Origin: GCA-002727735 sp038134525
GTDB taxonomy: Bacteria; Bacteroidota; Bacteroidia; Flavobacteriales_D; Parvicellaceae
Length of the DNA: 64,000 bases
Assembly: GCA_038134525.1 (NCBI GenBank)
Contig: JAYPVI010000008.1
Span: 1 to 64,000, forward strand
Direction: 5' to 3'
In this document: in pieces, positions 28,753 through 37,773 of the stretch
Layout of the letters: the number at the start of each line of letters is the position of its first letter
How positions within the stretch are numbered: the first letter of the stretch is position 1
Notes under the pieces: generated by a model
What the model saw: only the letters and a program-made list of their open reading frames with translations
The model's database searches: none
Told to the model about the DNA's origin: nothing
Made by a program: the position numbers and the translations under genes

Positions 28753-29496
28753 TTACCCAGGTCTTGTTTTAAATGATCTAATTAAAAAAATGATGACCAA
28801 GATTTCAAATAAGACAAGTATATAGTGTAAATAATATACCTGATTTTTACTTACAATAGATTTTAAATCGGAAAGTTGGGATGATTTAAAGCCTTTTGAG
28901 TTTTCTGCTTCTTCAACTTCTTCAATAGGTAATTGATAACCAATTAGTAATTTATTTTGATCTGAGGTAATACTATCTTTTTGCGATTCAGTTAATTGCA
29001 GCTTACTCTCATTAAGATCAACTGCTTTCACACCAATAAATAAGAAAATGATATAGGACAATAATAGACCTATCATATAACCAGCTTGTTTTGAAATATC
29101 AACCGACTTAAGAATAGACTTTTCTTTTAACAGGAGTGTTTCAACCCTCCCCAAATATGACCCAAATATGAAAGTAATTTGATACCCAATGTAAACACAT
29201 AAAGCAATTTCATAACTGTAAGAGAAAATTAAAAAAGAAATGATTACCCCTAGAATAACTAATTCTACAAATAGGGAGATTTTATAGAAAAATTCAATAT
29301 TTAAAATCTTTTCATAGAAGGCTGCTACAGCCATTAATCCAAAAGCCAGTATGATTCCACCTACAGAGTAAATCGCAGGTTCAAGTGGAGAATATATGAT
29401 GAAAATACTACCAATTGATGTCCCAAGAAATAGAGAGTTAAAAAATTTATAAAGAATGAAATTCTTGTGATTTAGATGTAAATCTTGATTCTTCAA
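28753..29496 (-). CDS. Polytopic membrane protein of unknown function
   Basis: The protein has 247 residues and starts at TTG. About six hydrophobic segments can be seen: five in the first 150 residues and a last one near the C-terminus (YILVLFEILVIIFLIRSF). A hydrophilic loop of about 60 residues, rich in Glu, Ser and Lys, separates segments five and six. I do not recognise a family. An upstream ATG is lacking. The 81-base gap before the propeller-like gene has no obvious terminator, so the two may be co-transcribed. Confidence 0.55.
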   Translation of the reverse strand: MKNQDLHLNHKNFILYKFFNSLFLGTSIGSIFIIYSPLEPAIYSVGGIILAFGLMAVAAFYEKILNIEFFYKISLFVELVILGVIISFLIFSYSYEIALCVYIGYQITFIFGSYLGRVETLLLKEKSILKSVDISKQAGYMIGLLLSYIIFLFIGVKAVDLNESKLQLTESQKDSITSDQNKLLIGYQLPIEEVEEAENSKGFKSSQLSDLKSIVSKNQVYYLHYILVLFEILVIIFLIRSFKTRPG

Positions 29497-29659
29497 ATCA
29501 ATTATATTAATAAAAATTTTAGGTGATAGATTGTTTTAATTTTTAATAAATATGCTAAAAAAGAGCAAGTAATTCATAATTCTTTGTGAATAGATAATGT
29601 TATTCATTGTATTGAGATTGTAAAATAAGTTGAAATTTATGCTGTGAGACACAGTACAC

Positions 29660-30256
29660 ATGAATAAAAAAACATATTTCGGCTTATTTCCACTTAGAAT
29701 TTTCCTATTTCCTGGAGAGCAAACTACTCTACACCTGTTTGAACCCCGTTATTTACAATTAGCTACAGACTGTATTAATAATGATGAATTTTTTGGCATA
29801 CCCTATCAAGGAAAAACTACATTGAGTGAACTAGGTTCATTAGTGAAAATTGTTCAAATTTTAAAGAAATATGATAATGGAGAAATGGACATTCTAATTG
29901 AATGTTCCTCTAATTTTAAAATAAATCATTTTGAAAATAAAAATGATCAAAAATTATATCCTGTTGGAACCATTACTAGTTTGCCTAAATATGATTTTAA
30001 GCCTATTGACGAACTAACTGTACAGGCAGAAAATTATCTCAATTTATTATTGGATCAAAATGAAGAGGCTAAGACACCTGATATTGTATCACTTAATAAT
30101 TTGATCAACTTAGTCAATTTAACAGACGAAGAGAAAATTAAATTTTTAAGCTTTAATGAAGAAAGAAAAAATGATTTTCTAATCAAAAAATTCAAATTTA
30201 TGTCCATTTTATTGAGTCAAGAAAAAATGGTAGATCAGAATTTTTACCTTAATTAA
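29660..30256 (+). CDS. LON-substrate-binding-domain protein
   Basis: The protein has 198 residues and consists only of the N-terminal LON (LON-SSD, PUA-like) domain found in the protease Lon: FGLFPLRIFLFPGEQTTLHLFEPRYLQL, then a segment GIPYQGKTTLSELGSLVKIVQI and a C-terminal helical bundle. There is no ATPase or protease domain. Stand-alone LON-domain proteins are widespread, cytoplasmic and of unclear function; they may bind unfolded peptides. It precedes the YbhN-like membrane gene by nine bases and is probably co-transcribed with it. Confidence 0.85.
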   Translation: MNKKTYFGLFPLRIFLFPGEQTTLHLFEPRYLQLATDCINNDEFFGIPYQGKTTLSELGSLVKIVQILKKYDNGEMDILIECSSNFKINHFENKNDQKLYPVGTITSLPKYDFKPIDELTVQAENYLNLLLDQNEEAKTPDIVSLNNLINLVNLTDEEKIKFLSFNEERKNDFLIKKFKFMSILLSQEKMVDQNFYLN

Positions 30257-30265
30257 AAATCTAAA

Positions 30266-31171
30266 TTGACTTTAAGAAAAAAGAGTCTAAGAATAATTGT
30301 GCTTTTATTTAAGCTGGCATCAATCATTCTATTTGCTTATTTAATTATAAAAGCAGATTGGAACACTTGTATCCCTGTTTTTGGTCAGCTTAGCTTCATT
30401 AATTTATTTTTTTGTTTTCTATTATTTTACACTGGATACTTCCTGAAAATTGTGAGATGGAAAAACATCCTTAAGGGTTATAATATCAACGAAAACTATT
30501 TCACGCTATTCAAAGTTTTTTTGATCGGAGGTTATCTTGGTCTAATTTCACCTGGTAAAATTGGGGATTTTGGGAGATTATATTATTTGAATGATAAAAA
30601 TGATTCAAATGCAATTTTATCCAGTTTAATTGTAGATAGAATTAATGATTTAATAGTCTTGTTATTAATTGGTGGAATTGGCTTTTATTATCTACTTACG
30701 GTCCATGAAATATCATTACAATTCAATTACATTACGATTATCATTTCTTTGGTTTCAGTAGTTATTTTAATAAGTATGCTCATCTTATTTTTTAAAAAAA
30801 AAATACTTCACTTTACATCTATTTTCAAAAGTGGAATTTCATTTAATAATTCTATCTTCCAACTGTTCATCACCATTATAGCCATGCTTCTATTGTATGG
30901 GACATTTATTATAATTGCTGATGATATTGGTATTAATATCGCATTTCAGGATATTTTTTTCATAGGTGTTTTTTCAGGAATTATCAATTTGTTACCGATC
31001 AGTGTTCATGGAATGGGAGTAAGAGAGGTTTCGTTAATTTATTTATTAAGCCTTTATCGCATTTCTGCTGATATAGCGATTGCTTACTCAATGATCATTT
31101 TTGCACTACAAATATTATCTTTAATACCAGGAGTATATTGGTTTTATAAAAATCCAATAAAGGTGAATTGA
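30266..31171 (+). CDS. YbhN/AglD-like flippase-domain membrane protein
   Basis: The protein has 301 residues, starts at TTG, and has about eight membrane segments. It matches the lysylphosphatidylglycerol synthase transmembrane region (UPF0104/YbhN) family, with WKNILKGYN after the first hairpin, GGYLGLISPGKIGDFGRLYYL, and INLLPISVHGMGVREVSLIYLL near the end. Members are found next to glycosyltransferases and may move or modify lipids or lipid-linked glycans. The C-terminal synthetase domain of MprF is absent. It is convergent with the GT2 gene of the glycosylation operon (two-base gap), so a role in the same envelope-glycan pathway is plausible. Confidence 0.75.
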   Translation: MTLRKKSLRIIVLLFKLASIILFAYLIIKADWNTCIPVFGQLSFINLFFCFLLFYTGYFLKIVRWKNILKGYNINENYFTLFKVFLIGGYLGLISPGKIGDFGRLYYLNDKNDSNAILSSLIVDRINDLIVLLLIGGIGFYYLLTVHEISLQFNYITIIISLVSVVILISMLILFFKKKILHFTSIFKSGISFNNSIFQLFITIIAMLLLYGTFIIIADDIGINIAFQDIFFIGVFSGIINLLPISVHGMGVREVSLIYLLSLYRISADIAIAYSMIIFALQILSLIPGVYWFYKNPIKVN

Positions 31172-31172
31172 T

Positions 31173-32279
31173 TTATTTTCTAAGGTGATTATTATCCTGA
31201 ATATCCATCCACATAGCAAATAATAAAGACTGAAAACCTGATATAGTCAAGAAGATAAATATGATTAAAAAATCGGTGGGGGTTTTACTATCAGGTTGTA
31301 AAAAATTTACGATTAAATGGTAGGCAAAATAGATATTGACACCAAAAATTAAAAATGCTACATTGTATAGTAAAAATAAAGGATGAAAATCTCTAAATAA
31401 GTATTTCGTCCATAGTCTTTTAACAAAGCCTTTAATTAGTAAAAACAAAATAGGGAAACTTACTTTAAGTACTTTTAATTTAGATTTTTCACCTACGCCA
31501 TAAACAGGTTTAATCTTCACTTCTCTAATCGTGCAAAAAGCAATGTTAAGCTTTATAAGCATATCATTGGGCATTCCATATCTTTTGTAGATTTTGTATA
31601 GTGGGATAGCATTTATAGCGTGTTTTGAAATAGCTGTATAACCTGTTTGAGTGTCTGATATATGCCAATAACCTGATGAAATTTTAGTGAGAATACTTAA
31701 TATGGAATTACCAAAAAATCGAACTTTAGGTATAATAACCCAAGCTGACTTGTGTTGCAACCTGTTTCCTTTTACATAATCAATATTTTCATTCACCACA
31801 GGACTACAAATAGAATACAATTCACTAGGATCCATTTGCCCATCACCTGCCATTACTGCTACACAATCTATGTCGTGATCTTTACACCATTTATATCCCG
31901 ATGCAATAGCTGCACCAACTCCTCCATTTTGAATGTGCTCAATTAATATGATCTTTTCATGATCCTGATTTTTGTTATGAATTTTTTGAGGCGTAAAAAA
32001 TTCTTTTTCTGATTGAACTCTTTGAATAAATTCAATATCTGCTCTGTTGTATGGTGTTGGATCAGGCAATTCTAGAAAAATGGATTTTAATTGAATGTCA
32101 CTTTTATTATTATCCATGTCCAAATACGCTTTCACCTTGTTTAAAGTGTCATCTTTTGAGCAATCGTCAACAACAACAATTCGGTCGACAAAATCAGGCA
32201 TACTCTCCAATACCATGTGAATTTGAGTTGACTCGTTGTATGACGGAATAACAACTGCTACGGTTTTATTATTTAACAT
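31173..32279 (-). CDS. Family 2 glycosyltransferase, dolichyl/polyprenyl-phosphate type
   Basis: The protein has 368 residues. The GT-A domain carries AVVIPSYNES at the start, VVVDDCSKDDT, GGVGAAIASGYKW, the DxD-type motif GDGQMDP, and DTQTGYTAISK. Two membrane segments at the C-terminus (about 300-360) anchor it. This architecture matches polyprenyl-phosphate sugar synthases, which make lipid-phosphate sugars used by membrane-embedded GT-C enzymes. A GT-C-like protein (the TMTC-like gene) lies four bases upstream in the same operon, which makes a donor-acceptor partnership likely. An unusual insertion of about 45 residues follows the first DD motif (around 65-105). Confidence 0.85.
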   Translation of the reverse strand: MLNNKTVAVVIPSYNESTQIHMVLESMPDFVDRIVVVDDCSKDDTLNKVKAYLDMDNNKSDIQLKSIFLELPDPTPYNRADIEFIQRVQSEKEFFTPQKIHNKNQDHEKIILIEHIQNGGVGAAIASGYKWCKDHDIDCVAVMAGDGQMDPSELYSICSPVVNENIDYVKGNRLQHKSAWVIIPKVRFFGNSILSILTKISSGYWHISDTQTGYTAISKHAINAIPLYKIYKRYGMPNDMLIKLNIAFCTIREVKIKPVYGVGEKSKLKVLKVSFPILFLLIKGFVKRLWTKYLFRDFHPLFLLYNVAFLIFGVNIYFAYHLIVNFLQPDSKTPTDFLIIFIFLTISGFQSLLFAMWMDIQDNNHLRK

Positions 32280-32283
32280 GCCT

Positions 32284-34242
32284 TTACTTGTTTAACCCTC
32301 CTAAGGCCCAATTTAAATTATTTTTAGCTAATTGGAAATCTGGATCTAAAATTAGCGCTTTTTCACAAGCACTTTTGGCTTTTTCCCACTCCCCTTTTTG
32401 ATTATAACAAGCACATAAATTATTATAAATTAACTTGTTATGACTGTTTTTTTCTATTGCATTTTTACAGTAAGAAATGGCTTCATCATATCGTTGTAAC
32501 GAATATAGTTTTTCCGTTAAATTTAAAATTAAACTTTCGTTTTGCGGATCATTTTTTAATTCATCTATTAATATATTAACCTGCTCCTCTTTAGGTTGAG
32601 TAAAAGGTAAAATAGCCTTTTTCAAGTTTATACTACTTAAATGGTTTGGACTCTTAATTAATGCTTTATTCACAAGGCTTAGTGCTTTGTTGTATTGCTT
32701 TTTTTGATAAAGGTACCTTGCATAATAGTACTCTGGGTCTGGTGCTGATGTTTTCAATTTAATAGCTTGATTAAAATACTTTTCAGCCTCTTCTTTGTTC
32801 CCTTTTGCACCGTACAATATGGCTAAATTTATCTTTATGGTGTACCAATAAGGAGATTTTTTATGCGCCTGAATAAAATAATCTTCAGCATTATCGTAAT
32901 CACCTCTAGCCATCAATGCTAAACCATAATTCATTAGACCTCTGCCATTATTTGGGCTTTTAATAGTCACATCATACCACAAAGATTCTGTTGATGACCA
33001 AACCTTATTTCGTTCATATGTCCCGAAAGAATAAGAGGTTATTAATAGTAAAACAACTGAAATGAAGCTTATTCTAAATATTGATTTAGAAATCATATTA
33101 TAATAATGAAATCCTCCAAATCCAACAGCAATAAATATTCCGAGAAAAGGAAAAAACATCCTATGATCATTTGCTATTTGAAATAAAGGGACAAGAGATG
33201 TTGGTAAAAGCGCAACAAAAAACCAAGCAATTCCAAAAGTAATTGGTCTGGTTTTTTCATTTCTTGCATATTTAATAGCCCCTATTATTAAAAGAGTAAC
33301 CAGAACCAACCCTAACATTATTCGTTTATCATACCAAGGAGTAATAATCTCAATATCTGGATCGGCACTTAAACTTGTAGGAAGAATAAAATTTCCTAGA
33401 TAATGTAAAGTGACGTAAAACTGAGTAGATATATATTCAAACTTAGTAACATTAAAATTTGAAGAAACAGTGGAGCTAGGTGTTAAATATAATTGGTTTA
33501 CTAAGAATAGCACTACCCCGAAAAGTGTGGGGACCAATATCAGCTTGATTATTGATCTTATCCAACTATAAATAGAACTCCTCAATAGTGAATAATGAGT
33601 ATTTTTTTCAAACAAAATGACATAAAAAAACAAAATTGGAATAAACATGACAGCTGTTTGTTTTGTCCAAATTCCAATCATAAAAGAAATTAAATAAAGA
33701 TGATACTTTCTTGTCTTCTTGTTTATAAAAAGTAATAGAGAAAGTAATACACATAACGTAGAGAAGGAATCTGATCTAGCGCAGATGTAATTTATGGTTT
33801 CTGCATTAATGGTATGAGTGGCAAAAAATAATGTGGTGAGAATAATAAACGCTTTACCCTTTATGTCCAACAACTTATTCGCCTTCTTATATAAATGAGT
33901 CATTAAAATTAAAAACAAAAGAATAGTAATGATATACCAGAAAAAAATATGAATGTGATAGGTTTTAGGGCTTAGCTTGCCTGAAATAGCATAATCAATT
34001 GCATTTAAAAAGGTTACCATAGGTCTGTAAGCTCTATTTGCAGGTAAAGAACTAAAGGTCTCAGGATTAGTGAAAAATGATGTCCAATTTTCTAAAGTCG
34101 TTATGGCACTATTATTAACTATAGTATGAGAATCATCAAAAAAGAAAGGGTTGCTAAAGTGATTTGTGTATACTAGTAATGTAATTAACAGTATTAGCAA
34201 GAAGCCAATTAACATCACATTATTTTTCAAAGTTGACATCAT
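32284..34242 (-). CDS. TMTC-like GT-C membrane protein with C-terminal TPRs
   Basis: The protein has 652 residues. About ten to eleven membrane segments fill residues 10-400. The first luminal or periplasmic loop contains the acidic pair in FFFDDSHTIVNN (about 33-44), the position and form of the catalytic Asp in GT-C enzymes such as TMTC and PMT O-mannosyltransferases. The last 230 residues are about six TPR repeats (for example YDNAEDYFIQAHKKSPYWY and EEAEKYFNQAIKLKTSA). The same order, GT-C core then TPRs, is found in TMTC proteins. It probably transfers a sugar from a polyprenyl-phosphate donor to exported proteins or glycans. Flanked by a GT4 gene and a polyprenyl-phosphate-type GT2 gene with 4-6-base gaps. 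Confidence 0.72.
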   Translation of the reverse strand: MMSTLKNNVMLIGFLLILLITLLVYTNHFSNPFFFDDSHTIVNNSAITTLENWTSFFTNPETFSSLPANRAYRPMVTFLNAIDYAISGKLSPKTYHIHIFFWYIITILLFLILMTHLYKKANKLLDIKGKAFIILTTLFFATHTINAETINYICARSDSFSTLCVLLSLLLFINKKTRKYHLYLISFMIGIWTKQTAVMFIPILFFYVILFEKNTHYSLLRSSIYSWIRSIIKLILVPTLFGVVLFLVNQLYLTPSSTVSSNFNVTKFEYISTQFYVTLHYLGNFILPTSLSADPDIEIITPWYDKRIMLGLVLVTLLIIGAIKYARNEKTRPITFGIAWFFVALLPTSLVPLFQIANDHRMFFPFLGIFIAVGFGGFHYYNMISKSIFRISFISVVLLLITSYSFGTYERNKVWSSTESLWYDVTIKSPNNGRGLMNYGLALMARGDYDNAEDYFIQAHKKSPYWYTIKINLAILYGAKGNKEEAEKYFNQAIKLKTSAPDPEYYYARYLYQKKQYNKALSLVNKALIKSPNHLSSINLKKAILPFTQPKEEQVNILIDELKNDPQNESLILNLTEKLYSLQRYDEAISYCKNAIEKNSHNKLIYNNLCACYNQKGEWEKAKSACEKALILDPDFQLAKNNLNWALGGLNK

Positions 34243-34248
34243 TAATCG

Positions 34249-35340
34249 CTAGGACATTACCTTGGTAAAGGTATGATTTAATTCATCTGCCGCCTTATCC
34301 CAGCTAAATTTTACCGCTTGTTTTGGGCCTAATTTTGCGTATTTATCAAACTCTTCTACTGCCCTTAACATGCCCTTTGAAATAGATTTAATATCAAAGG
34401 GATTTACATAAATAACAGCGTCACCTCCGACTTCTGGAATACTTGTAATTTCACTTGTTACTACAGGAATTCCAGCCATCATACCTTCTAATACGGGAAG
34501 ACCAAACCCTTCAAAGTAAGAAACATATATTAATCCCTCGCTTGAGGATACCCATTTACTTAATTCTAAACCGGATTTTCTTCCTAAAATTTTAATGCAA
34601 GAAGATATTTGACTTTCATAGGCTTCTTTACCCCACATAGGTGCACCAATAACAATAAGATCAAATTTTTCATTTGCATTAAATTCATTAAATGCCTTAA
34701 ACATCCTGTCTATATTTTTTCGTTTATGCAATGAACCTACATAAACAAAATAAGGTCGGTCTTGAGATTGGTCTATCTTGAATTGTTTTTTACTTAGATT
34801 GTCAAGAGGTGAATATAGTGGATTACCACCATTGTAAATTACCTCTACTTTATCTTGGTTCACTTTATATGTTGAACATATATCACTTTTAGAGAAATTC
34901 GAAACCGTTATGATTTTTTTGGCTCTTTCTGCAAATTGGGGCATGTACTTTTGATAATACTTCAAAATATTCTTTGGCACATCATCAGGATAATGCTCAA
35001 AATTCAAATCATGGATAACGGCAATTTGAGGAATGGAAGTAGCTAAACTGATAAATCCATCAGGTGAAAAGAAAAAGTCTATTTTATTTTTTTTAAATAA
35101 TCGGGGTAAACTGTAGTTGAACCAAAATCGAAATAAAAGTGGACTTCTTGCTGGTGGATTAACAATGATATTCGTTATGTTTTTGCCTTTTATTAGTGAT
35201 TTAGTATTTCGATCATAATAGAAATAAAAATGATCATTGGGTCTTAGAAGCACTATTCGTTTTAGTATTTCAAAACTATACCAGCCAATGCCTTCTAATT
35301 TTCCCTCAATTAAATGCCTTGCATTTATACCAATATTCAT
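34249..35340 (-). CDS. Family 4 glycosyltransferase
   Basis: The protein has 363 residues, GT-B fold. The N-terminal MNIGINARHLIEGKLEGIGWYS resembles mannosyltransferase-type GT4 enzymes. The C-terminal nucleotide-sugar domain has YVGSLHKRKNIDRMFKAF and the E-x7-E motif in YFEGFGLPVLEGMMAGIPVVTS. It is soluble or peripheral and acts on the cytoplasmic side in glycan assembly. It is the first gene of the three-gene glycosylation operon (six-base gap to the TMTC-like gene). Donor and acceptor cannot be predicted. Confidence 0.88.
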   Translation of the reverse strand: MNIGINARHLIEGKLEGIGWYSFEILKRIVLLRPNDHFYFYYDRNTKSLIKGKNITNIIVNPPARSPLLFRFWFNYSLPRLFKKNKIDFFFSPDGFISLATSIPQIAVIHDLNFEHYPDDVPKNILKYYQKYMPQFAERAKKIITVSNFSKSDICSTYKVNQDKVEVIYNGGNPLYSPLDNLSKKQFKIDQSQDRPYFVYVGSLHKRKNIDRMFKAFNEFNANEKFDLIVIGAPMWGKEAYESQISSCIKILGRKSGLELSKWVSSSEGLIYVSYFEGFGLPVLEGMMAGIPVVTSEITSIPEVGGDAVIYVNPFDIKSISKGMLRAVEEFDKYAKLGPKQAVKFSWDKAADELNHTFTKVMS

Positions 35341-35399
35341 GTTAACAAATGAATTATAAGATCTTCTTTCATGAAAGTATAAAATAATACTTTAGCTGC

Positions 35400-36401
35400 A
35401 TGAAAAAATTACTCTGTTTGGCGTGGGCAACTACCTTTTTCTGGTCATGTGTTAGCCCTATCCCTATTCATCAATTTGAAGAAGAAATTCCAAAAACCAT
35501 TCCAGACTATACCACACTTGATCAATGGATAGCGCATCCCCTAAAATTTGATCACTCTGATTTATTACCCAAGAACCTATTAAATGATACGCTATGTTTA
35601 GATTCAATAGATGTTTTTTTTATTCACCCAACAACCTATGTAAAAGGTGATCAATGGAATGCAGATATTAACGATAAAAAAATAAACAGAAAAACCCATA
35701 ATTCCTCTATAAAATACCAGGCAAATGTTTTTTGTGGATTAGCCAATGTATATGCTCCGATTTATCGTCAAATTCATATTCATGGATATAAGGACAACAA
35801 CAATGGAATAAAGGCTTTTGACGTAGCTTATAAGGATGTAGAAAATGCCTTTAAATATTATCTAAAACATTACAATAAAGGGAATAGAATAGTAATAGCG
35901 GCACATAGCCAAGGGACAAATCATGCTGAAAAACTATTTACAGATTACCTTCTTGAAAATGACTCTATTCTAAAAAAAGTGGAATTAGCTTATCTAATCG
36001 GAATGCCTGTACATCGTTTAATAAAAGATTATCCAGCGTGTGATGATCCTTTAGATAAAAATTGCTTTTTGAGCTGGAGAACATTTTCTCATGGTTTTTA
36101 CCCAAGCTATAAATACAGTGATAAAATTGCTGTCACCAATCCTGTAAATTGGAGAAGAAATGGTGCTGCAAGCTTGTACAATTCACATGAGGGTATTTTG
36201 TTTCGGAATTTTAAAATAAAACACCCAAAGTCATTAAGTGCCGTTGTACATCAGGGATTGCTATGGGTTACATTTGAAAGTTTTCCTATGCAAAAACTAT
36301 TTGAACGGAATGATTATCATATTGCAGATTACAACTTATTTTGGCTGAATATAAGACAGAATTTTTACGAAAGAATGAGTTGGAACCCAGATGTGAAATA
36401 A
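35400..36401 (+). CDS. DUF3089 alpha/beta-hydrolase lipoprotein
   Basis: The protein has 333 residues. The signal sequence ends in the lipobox FWSC, so the mature protein is probably lipid-anchored. The family DUF3089 is recognised from DVFFIHPTTYVKGDQWNADI, FCGLANVYAPIYRQIH, and the nucleophile elbow AAHSQGT (Ser about residue 167), with a late His in AVVHQGLLW. It is likely an envelope serine esterase or lipase; substrate unknown. Convergent with the SOUL gene: the stop codons are adjacent. A 12-base palindrome (CTTTCATGAAAG, 35366-35377) lies in the gap shared with the divergent GT4 gene. Confidence 0.82.
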   Translation: MKKLLCLAWATTFFWSCVSPIPIHQFEEEIPKTIPDYTTLDQWIAHPLKFDHSDLLPKNLLNDTLCLDSIDVFFIHPTTYVKGDQWNADINDKKINRKTHNSSIKYQANVFCGLANVYAPIYRQIHIHGYKDNNNGIKAFDVAYKDVENAFKYYLKHYNKGNRIVIAAHSQGTNHAEKLFTDYLLENDSILKKVELAYLIGMPVHRLIKDYPACDDPLDKNCFLSWRTFSHGFYPSYKYSDKIAVTNPVNWRRNGAASLYNSHEGILFRNFKIKHPKSLSAVVHQGLLWVTFESFPMQKLFERNDYHIADYNLFWLNIRQNFYERMSWNPDVK

Positions 36402-37007
36402 TTATGTAGGAAAAAGTTTCTGAATTTGACTTTTACTTAATTCAACCCAAATTTCATTTTTTCTATTAACAACTTGATAAGGTGCCTGGTACACGGCAAC
36501 GGCATAACTATCATCAATATAAATTTCTAAGCTTTTTAATATTTGTTTTATCTCTAGGAATTTTCTCTCACATATTTCTTGTTTCGCATATCCTCCAAAC
36601 TCTAAAACAGCAACGTACTGATTATTTACCGAACTGAAAAATATACTTTGGTCATTTGGCTTTGGTAGTTCTTTTCCAATCCAACTTTCAGGCATGATAA
36701 AAGAAAAGGTGGACTCTTTATTTAATTGATATATTACAGGGGAAGTCATAGCAATTTGCGTTCCATCTTGATTGCCGCCAAAAATATAATTAGCTAATAT
36801 TCCAAACTTTCCATAAGATGCAGACATATCTTTGATCAACACAGAAGCTTTTTGATAGTTTATATATTTTTTAAAGTAAATTCCTTTAATTTTTCCTATT
36901 AATTCTGGCTCCATTTTCTTTGTTTTTTTCGTAACATATGCACCATACAATTGCCAACTAACTAGTATTGTTAAACTAAAAATGAAAAAAATTATCAATG
37001 TTTTCAT
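36402..37007 (-). CDS. SOUL-family haem-binding protein
   Basis: The protein has 201 residues. A single N-terminal hydrophobic segment (about 3-24) probably anchors or exports it. The SOUL/HBP fold is recognised from AMTSPVIYQL (about residue 105), FSFIMPESW, and VAVYQAPYQ near the end, which are the most conserved blocks of the family. SOUL proteins bind haem or other tetrapyrroles; a bacterial role is not settled, but haem buffering or photoprotection have been proposed for related proteins. Divergent from the DUF429-photolyase operon across an intergenic region that carries three TTTGTTTAAT-type boxes. A TACATTTG promoter box lies 15 bases before its ATG. Confidence 0.88.
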   Translation of the reverse strand: MKTLIIFFIFSLTILVSWQLYGAYVTKKTKKMEPELIGKIKGIYFKKYINYQKASVLIKDMSASYGKFGILANYIFGGNQDGTQIAMTSPVIYQLNKESTFSFIMPESWIGKELPKPNDQSIFFSSVNNQYVAVLEFGGYAKQEICERKFLEIKQILKSLEIYIDDSYAVAVYQAPYQVVNRKNEIWVELSKSQIQKLFPT

Positions 37008-37016
37008 GACTTAGAG

Positions 37017-37077
37017 ATTAAACAAATGTAATCAATTTTATCTTTTGTTTAATTTTATATTTTAATTATTAAACAAA
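37017..37077. promoter_or_regulatory. Triple ATTAAACAAA/TTTGTTTAAT boxes between SOUL and DUF429-photolyase
   Basis: ATTAAACAAA occurs at 37017-37026 and 37068-37077, and its exact reverse complement TTTGTTTAAT at 37044-37053. The first and second form a perfect 10-base inverted repeat with a 17-base spacer. The first also overlaps the SOUL -7 box (TACATTTG on the minus strand, 37023-37030); the third abuts the DUF429 start codon and could simply be an A-rich initiation region. The same 10-mer recurs inside the rhodopsin promoter spacer. A common regulator is inferred, not shown. Confidence 0.5.
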
Positions 37078-37773
37078 ATGTATCTAGGAATTGATGGATG
37101 TAAATTTGGGTGGGTATGTGCTCAAATCAAAGATAGTGTCGTTTCACTAAAACTTATAGAACATATTTCTGAAATCAAATGCCTTAATAGTAAATTAGTA
37201 TTTATTGATATTCCCATTGGGTTGGGTGATCAATTCAAGCTAAGAACAATTGATTTAATGCTCAGGAATTTATTATCCAAAAAAAGAAAAAGTAGTGTTT
37301 TCACTGCACCGGTAAGAGAAGCATTAGAAGCCCCAACATATCAATTGGGAAATCAAATTAATAAAGAAATTTCTAATAAAGGGATCTCTATTCAAGCCTG
37401 GAATATCGGTAAAAAAATTATTGAGGTAAATGAATTTTTGTCCCTTAATAAGGTATATCTAAAGAAAACAAGTGAGTCTCATCCTGAACTATGCTTTGAA
37501 CAATTAAATAGTGGGCCCTTAAGCCATGCCAAAAAAACACCTTTAGGTATTGAAGAACGCATGAAAATCATCAATAAATACATTGATTTTTCATTTCAGC
37601 AGATTACAGAATTTAAAAATGAGTTCAAAACAGACAAAGCAAAAATGGATGACATAATTGATGCAGTAGTACTATCATTAAGTGCTATGCGTTGGGAAAT
37701 GAATGGGAAGAGACAAATTACACAAGAGGTAGAAAAAGACTCATTAAAATTACCATTTAATATCAAATACTAG
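37078..37773 (+). CDS. DUF429 family protein
   Basis: The protein has 231 residues. DUF429 is recognised from MYLGIDGCKFGWVCA at the start, IDIPIGLG, SSVFTAPVREAL, ESHPELCFEQLN, and the late DDIIDAVVLSLSA. The pattern of conserved Asp/Glu residues (D in GIDG, D in IDIP, E in ESHPE, D in DDIIDA) resembles RNase H-like/actin-type nuclease folds, so a nuclease or nucleotide-linked function is possible; none is proven. It directly abuts the photolyase start codon, forming an operon with it. Association with a DNA-repair-type photoenzyme supports a nucleic-acid role. Confidence 0.82.
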   Translation: MYLGIDGCKFGWVCAQIKDSVVSLKLIEHISEIKCLNSKLVFIDIPIGLGDQFKLRTIDLMLRNLLSKKRKSSVFTAPVREALEAPTYQLGNQINKEISNKGISIQAWNIGKKIIEVNEFLSLNKVYLKKTSESHPELCFEQLNSGPLSHAKKTPLGIEERMKIINKYIDFSFQQITEFKNEFKTDKAKMDDIIDAVVLSLSAMRWEMNGKRQITQEVEKDSLKLPFNIKY

